Shown one piece after another: positions 61,506 through 64,000 of a stretch of 64,000 nt of DNA (position 1 is the stretch's first letter; each line of letters begins with the position of its first letter). A program made the translations under genes and the position numbers. Source of the DNA: an uncultured Dokdonia sp. Lineage in GTDB: Bacteria > Bacteroidota > Bacteroidia > Flavobacteriales > Flavobacteriaceae. The stretch lies in the NCBI RefSeq assembly GCF_947492535.1, contig NZ_CANLNH010000009.1:140626-204625 (forward strand), read 5' to 3'. The notes beneath the pieces were generated by a model. That model did not search any database and was not told the origin of the DNA. It worked only from the letters and a program-made list of their open reading frames with translations.

Positions 61506-62474
61506 ATGCAAAGCGATTCCCACAAAGCTACACAATTCTTAAGCTATAGTATTAAAATTTTGATTTTGGCTATAGTCCTTTTTTTTGTGTGGAAACGCAT
61601 ATCAAAAGACACATCTACTATTCGCGAGAATTTCAAAATCAATATTAGCTCATTAATGACATATAGCAATATAGCAATATTACTATTATTAGCTACTCTC
61701 AATTGGCTATTTGAAATTCTAAAGTGGAAGTCTCTAGCTGGTCATTATCATCCTATCACTACAAAAGAAAGTCTTCAACAGGTATTAAAAGCACATATTG
61801 TATCGCTTATTACACCTGCCAAAATTGGAGAGTATGGCGCTAAAGCATTATTTTTTCCAGCACAACTACGCAAAAAAATTCTCTTTTTAAACATATTGGG
61901 AAATGGATATCAGATGCTAGCCACTACTATTTTTGGAAGTATTGGAATAGGAATTTGTAGCTATTTTTTATTTCCTACGTACCTACCTTACTATTTAATT
62001 ACTATCGTCATATCTCTTCTTTTCGTTTATAGCATTCCGAAATTATTAGATCGAATACGCTGGAGCATCAAAGGATATTCTTGGCAACGAATCCGTGATT
62101 TTATGAAAACGGTTGCGCTGCATACAAAACAAAGAGCATGGATTTTTTCTTTTGTGCGGTATCTCCTATTTGCGCATCAGTTTTACTTTTTACTATTCCT
62201 TTTTCAAGTGGATGTTTCTTATCCACTTGCAATGGGACTCATCACGACGATGTATCTTATCAGTTCTATCATACCGATGCTTCAACTTTTTGATGTTGTC
62301 CTTAAAACTGGAGTGGCTGTTGCTATATTTACATGGGTAGGTGCAGCAGAAATCACTATCGTATGTATCACATTTCTTATGTGGTTTTTTAATGTCGTAC
62401 TTCCTATTATTCCTGGAAGTTATTTTATGATTACAGACACATCACTTACTTCCAAAAAATCGATGTCTATATGA
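61506..62474 (+). CDS. Lysylphosphatidylglycerol-synthetase-TM-like membrane protein (UPF0104/flippase-like)
   Basis: 322 aa from ATG 61506 (the track ORF starts 12 codons earlier, directly abutting ruvC). About seven or eight membrane helices; NWLFEILKWKSLAGHY and HIVSLITPAKIGEYGAKAL are typical of the LPG_synthase_TM family. Possible role in lipid or glycolipid translocation. It overlaps the glycosyltransferase gene by 4 bp, suggesting a coupled pathway. Confidence 0.82.
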   Translation: MQSDSHKATQFLSYSIKILILAIVLFFVWKRISKDTSTIRENFKINISSLMTYSNIAILLLLATLNWLFEILKWKSLAGHYHPITTKESLQQVLKAHIVSLITPAKIGEYGAKALFFPAQLRKKILFLNILGNGYQMLATTIFGSIGIGICSYFLFPTYLPYYLITIVISLLFVYSIPKLLDRIRWSIKGYSWQRIRDFMKTVALHTKQRAWIFSFVRYLLFAHQFYFLLFLFQVDVSYPLAMGLITTMYLISSIIPMLQLFDVVLKTGVAVAIFTWVGAAEITIVCITFLMWFFNVVLPIIPGSYFMITDTSLTSKKSMSI

Positions 62475-63610
62475 TTGCACTTATCTGTATGTATAGTATC
62501 ATCATTGGGTATGTTATTTTCATCCTCTGGTTGTCTTATGGATTTAGGAATGTTCCTCATTGTACTTCTTCTAGCGATACACCAATACAAGGGTTTTCGA
62601 TTATCATCCCTTTTCGGAATGAAGAAAAAAACCTTCCGAGATTGCTTGAAAGTCTCATGCAATTGGACTATCCGGAATCACTCTATGAAATTCTATTGAT
62701 AAATGATAGTTCTGAAGATGCTTCTTTAAAGGTTATTACATCATACATTGAAAAGCATCAAATATCAACTATTCGTGTACTAGATAGTATTCGTGTTTCT
62801 CATTCTCCTAAAAAAGATGCGATTCAAACCGCGATTCAAACCGCAACCTATTCTTGGATTGTAACGACAGATGCCGATTGTATTGTACCCGAACAATGGC
62901 TTCGTATCCTAAATGCTTTTATTCAGAAACACAATTCAAAATTAGTTGCGGGTCCCGTAACATTACCTTTAGAAAACACTTCCTTCCTGAATATTTTTGA
63001 ACAATTAGATACGCTTAGTCTTGCTGGAGCTACTATAGGCGGATTTGGTATTAATCGTCCATTCTTATGCAACGGAGCACATCTGGCATATGAGAAAGCT
63101 GCTTTTATAGAGCTACATGGTTTTGAAGGAAATAACCATATCGCAAGTGGAGATGATCATTTTATGCTAGAAAAGTTTACAAAAGTATTTCCTAACCAAG
63201 TCCATTATTTCAAATCACAACAGGCTATTATCACGACTATGTTTCAAGAAGACTGGGTTTCTTTTATGAGACAACGTAAACGATGGGCGGCTAAGTCGGT
63301 TGGGTATACAAACTTGTTTACAAAAGGCGTTGGGCTACTTATTTTACTATCTAATTTGACCATTGTGATGGGTATTGTTTTTGCTTTCGCGAAAGCGTAT
63401 ACAAATCCATTCCCATTTTTACTACTCATTTTTATAAAAGTTGTCGCTGATTTTATATTACTTATGCAAGCTTCTCAGTTTTTTAAAAAACGAAAAATAT
63501 TGGTTTGGTATCCTATCATTGCACTATTATATCCTTTTATAAGTTCTTACATTGCGATCACTTCTTTAAAGGGGGGATTTACTTGGAAAGGCAGGTATTT
63601 CAAGAGGTAA
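62471..63610 (+). CDS. Membrane glycosyltransferase, family 2
   Basis: 379 aa. N-terminal helix, GT2 domain with SIIIPFRNEEKNLPRLLESL, DDS-like INDSSEDAS, DAD metal motif VTTDADCIVP and the QxxRW-type MRQRKRWAAKS, then C-terminal membrane helices. Probably transfers sugar to a lipid or polymer. Start ATG overlaps the stop of the flippase-like gene (ATGA). An iterated palindrome encodes FAFAKAYT in a helix near the end. Confidence 0.88.
   Translation: MIALICMYSIIIGYVIFILWLSYGFRNVPHCTSSSDTPIQGFSIIIPFRNEEKNLPRLLESLMQLDYPESLYEILLINDSSEDASLKVITSYIEKHQISTIRVLDSIRVSHSPKKDAIQTAIQTATYSWIVTTDADCIVPEQWLRILNAFIQKHNSKLVAGPVTLPLENTSFLNIFEQLDTLSLAGATIGGFGINRPFLCNGAHLAYEKAAFIELHGFEGNNHIASGDDHFMLEKFTKVFPNQVHYFKSQQAIITTMFQEDWVSFMRQRKRWAAKSVGYTNLFTKGVGLLILLSNLTIVMGIVFAFAKAYTNPFPFLLLIFIKVVADFILLMQASQFFKKRKILVWYPIIALLYPFISSYIAITSLKGGFTWKGRYFKR
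63383..63397. repeat. Iterated palindrome, copy 13 (in CDS, AFAKA frame)
   Basis: GCTTTCGCGAAAGCG in the glycosyltransferase gene. Confidence 0.95.
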
Positions 63611-63648
63611 AAGTATCAAACCTGTTACTTTTATACATTGGGATTCAC

Positions 63649-64000
63649 TTGCCTGCCAGCAAAGGCAGGTTCAAGGTACACTATTGAGTACGTCTTACAG
63701 ACTTCTCAACAATGGGTTTATTCAAAAAAAATAAAAGATCCCGCCATAAAGCGGGATTAACCTGCCTGCCGGCAAAGGCAGGTTCAACTTTCACTATTGA
63801 GTACGTCTTACAGACTTCTCAACAATGGGTTTATTCAAAAAAATAAAAGATCCCGCCATAAAACGGGATTAACATGCCTGCCGGCAAAGGCAGGTTCAAC
63901 TTTCACTATTGAGTACGTCTTACAGACTTCTCAACAGTGAGTTTATTCAAAAAAAACAAAAGATCCCGCCATAAAGCGGGATTAATTCAACTTTCACTAT
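63649..64000. repeat. Tandem array of ~112-bp units with terminator hairpins, running off the edge
   Basis: Three full units and the start of a fourth. Each has CTATTGAGTACGTCTTACAG, a 45-bp minus-strand ORF, then GATCCCGCCATAAAGCGGGA, which with the adjacent A/T-run is a minus-strand terminator. A palindrome CCTGCCTGCCGGCAAAGGCAG separates units 1/2 and 2/3 but is missing between units 3 and 4. Unit starts are at 63681, 63794, 63906 and 63997. Confidence 0.9.
63733..63758 (-). terminator. Terminator hairpin in array unit 1
   Basis: AATCCCGC / GCGGGATC stem with TTTATG loop, then TTTTATTTTTTTTG on the minus strand. Repeated near 63846-63871 and 63959-63984. Confidence 0.75.

Noticed and set aside
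63649-64000. CRISPR array at the right edge
   Set aside because: Units are ~112 bp with conserved sequence throughout; there are no unique spacers.

Overview
The window comes from a low-GC marine-type member of the Flavobacteriaceae (Bacteroidota). Evidence: a type IX secretion C-terminal sorting domain, lipoproteins beginning CSSDDN, the gene pair bifunctional nuclease (BFN/UVR) plus NupC-type nucleoside transporter followed later by thymidylate synthase, Bacteroidota class I lanthipeptide leaders (KKSLK.LTLNKEVISNLELNK), a Bacteroidota-like -33/-7 promoter, and frequent intergenic repeats. I cannot name the species.

Layout. 0.1-2.2 kb: housekeeping genes (BFN nuclease, NupC). 2.3-22.9 kb: a large ribosomal-peptide biosynthetic island apparently inserted between nupC and thyA. 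It contains a split LanB dehydratase, LanC cyclase, C39-peptidase ABC exporter, HlyD adaptor, about ten precursor-like peptides in three leader classes (six of them too short for the ORF track), one small secreted protein, and four membrane TPR/AraC-HTH regulators placed next to precursor genes. 23.1-27.4 kb: thyA, two TonB-C-like proteins, and an egtB-egtD-DUF427 operon. 27.4-36 kb: flippase, small proteins, TPR/YaiO-type outer membrane protein, unknown membrane proteins, and a T9SS-exported protein. 36-45.5 kb: a complete trans-4-hydroxy-L-proline catabolic cluster (epimerase, FAD oxidase, deaminase, alpha-ketoglutarate semialdehyde dehydrogenase) with a divergent AraC regulator. 45.9-63.6 kb: mixed metabolic and maintenance genes, including a MutS-like ATPase followed by an ACP-like protein that reads as a circular permutation without its serine, hemW, ruvC and a glycosyltransferase. 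63.6-64 kb: a tandem array of about 112-bp units that runs off the edge.

How the island may work (inference). LanB (glutamylation plus elimination proteins) dehydrates Ser/Thr in the cores, LanC adds Cys thiols to make lanthionine rings, and the C39/HlyD exporter cuts after the GG motif and exports. The four class A precursors and one class B precursor share a conserved block 23-59 nt upstream of their ATG, probably in the 5' UTR. Interrupted palindromes (TATTTT-N4-AAAATA type) sit about 110-170 bp upstream of five precursors. Two other regulator/precursor pairs have their own distinct palindromes. This looks like a set of peptide-specific switches feeding one shared modification and export machine.

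The genome also carries a highly iterated palindrome, GCTTTCGCGAAAGC: 13 intact copies here, eight of them inside genes, where it reads AFAKA or TLSRK. One more copy is split by a second GC-rich palindromic element. Short 7-8-bp tandem repeats lie just upstream of several start codons (possible contingency loci), and long direct repeats flank the hydroxyproline oxidase gene.
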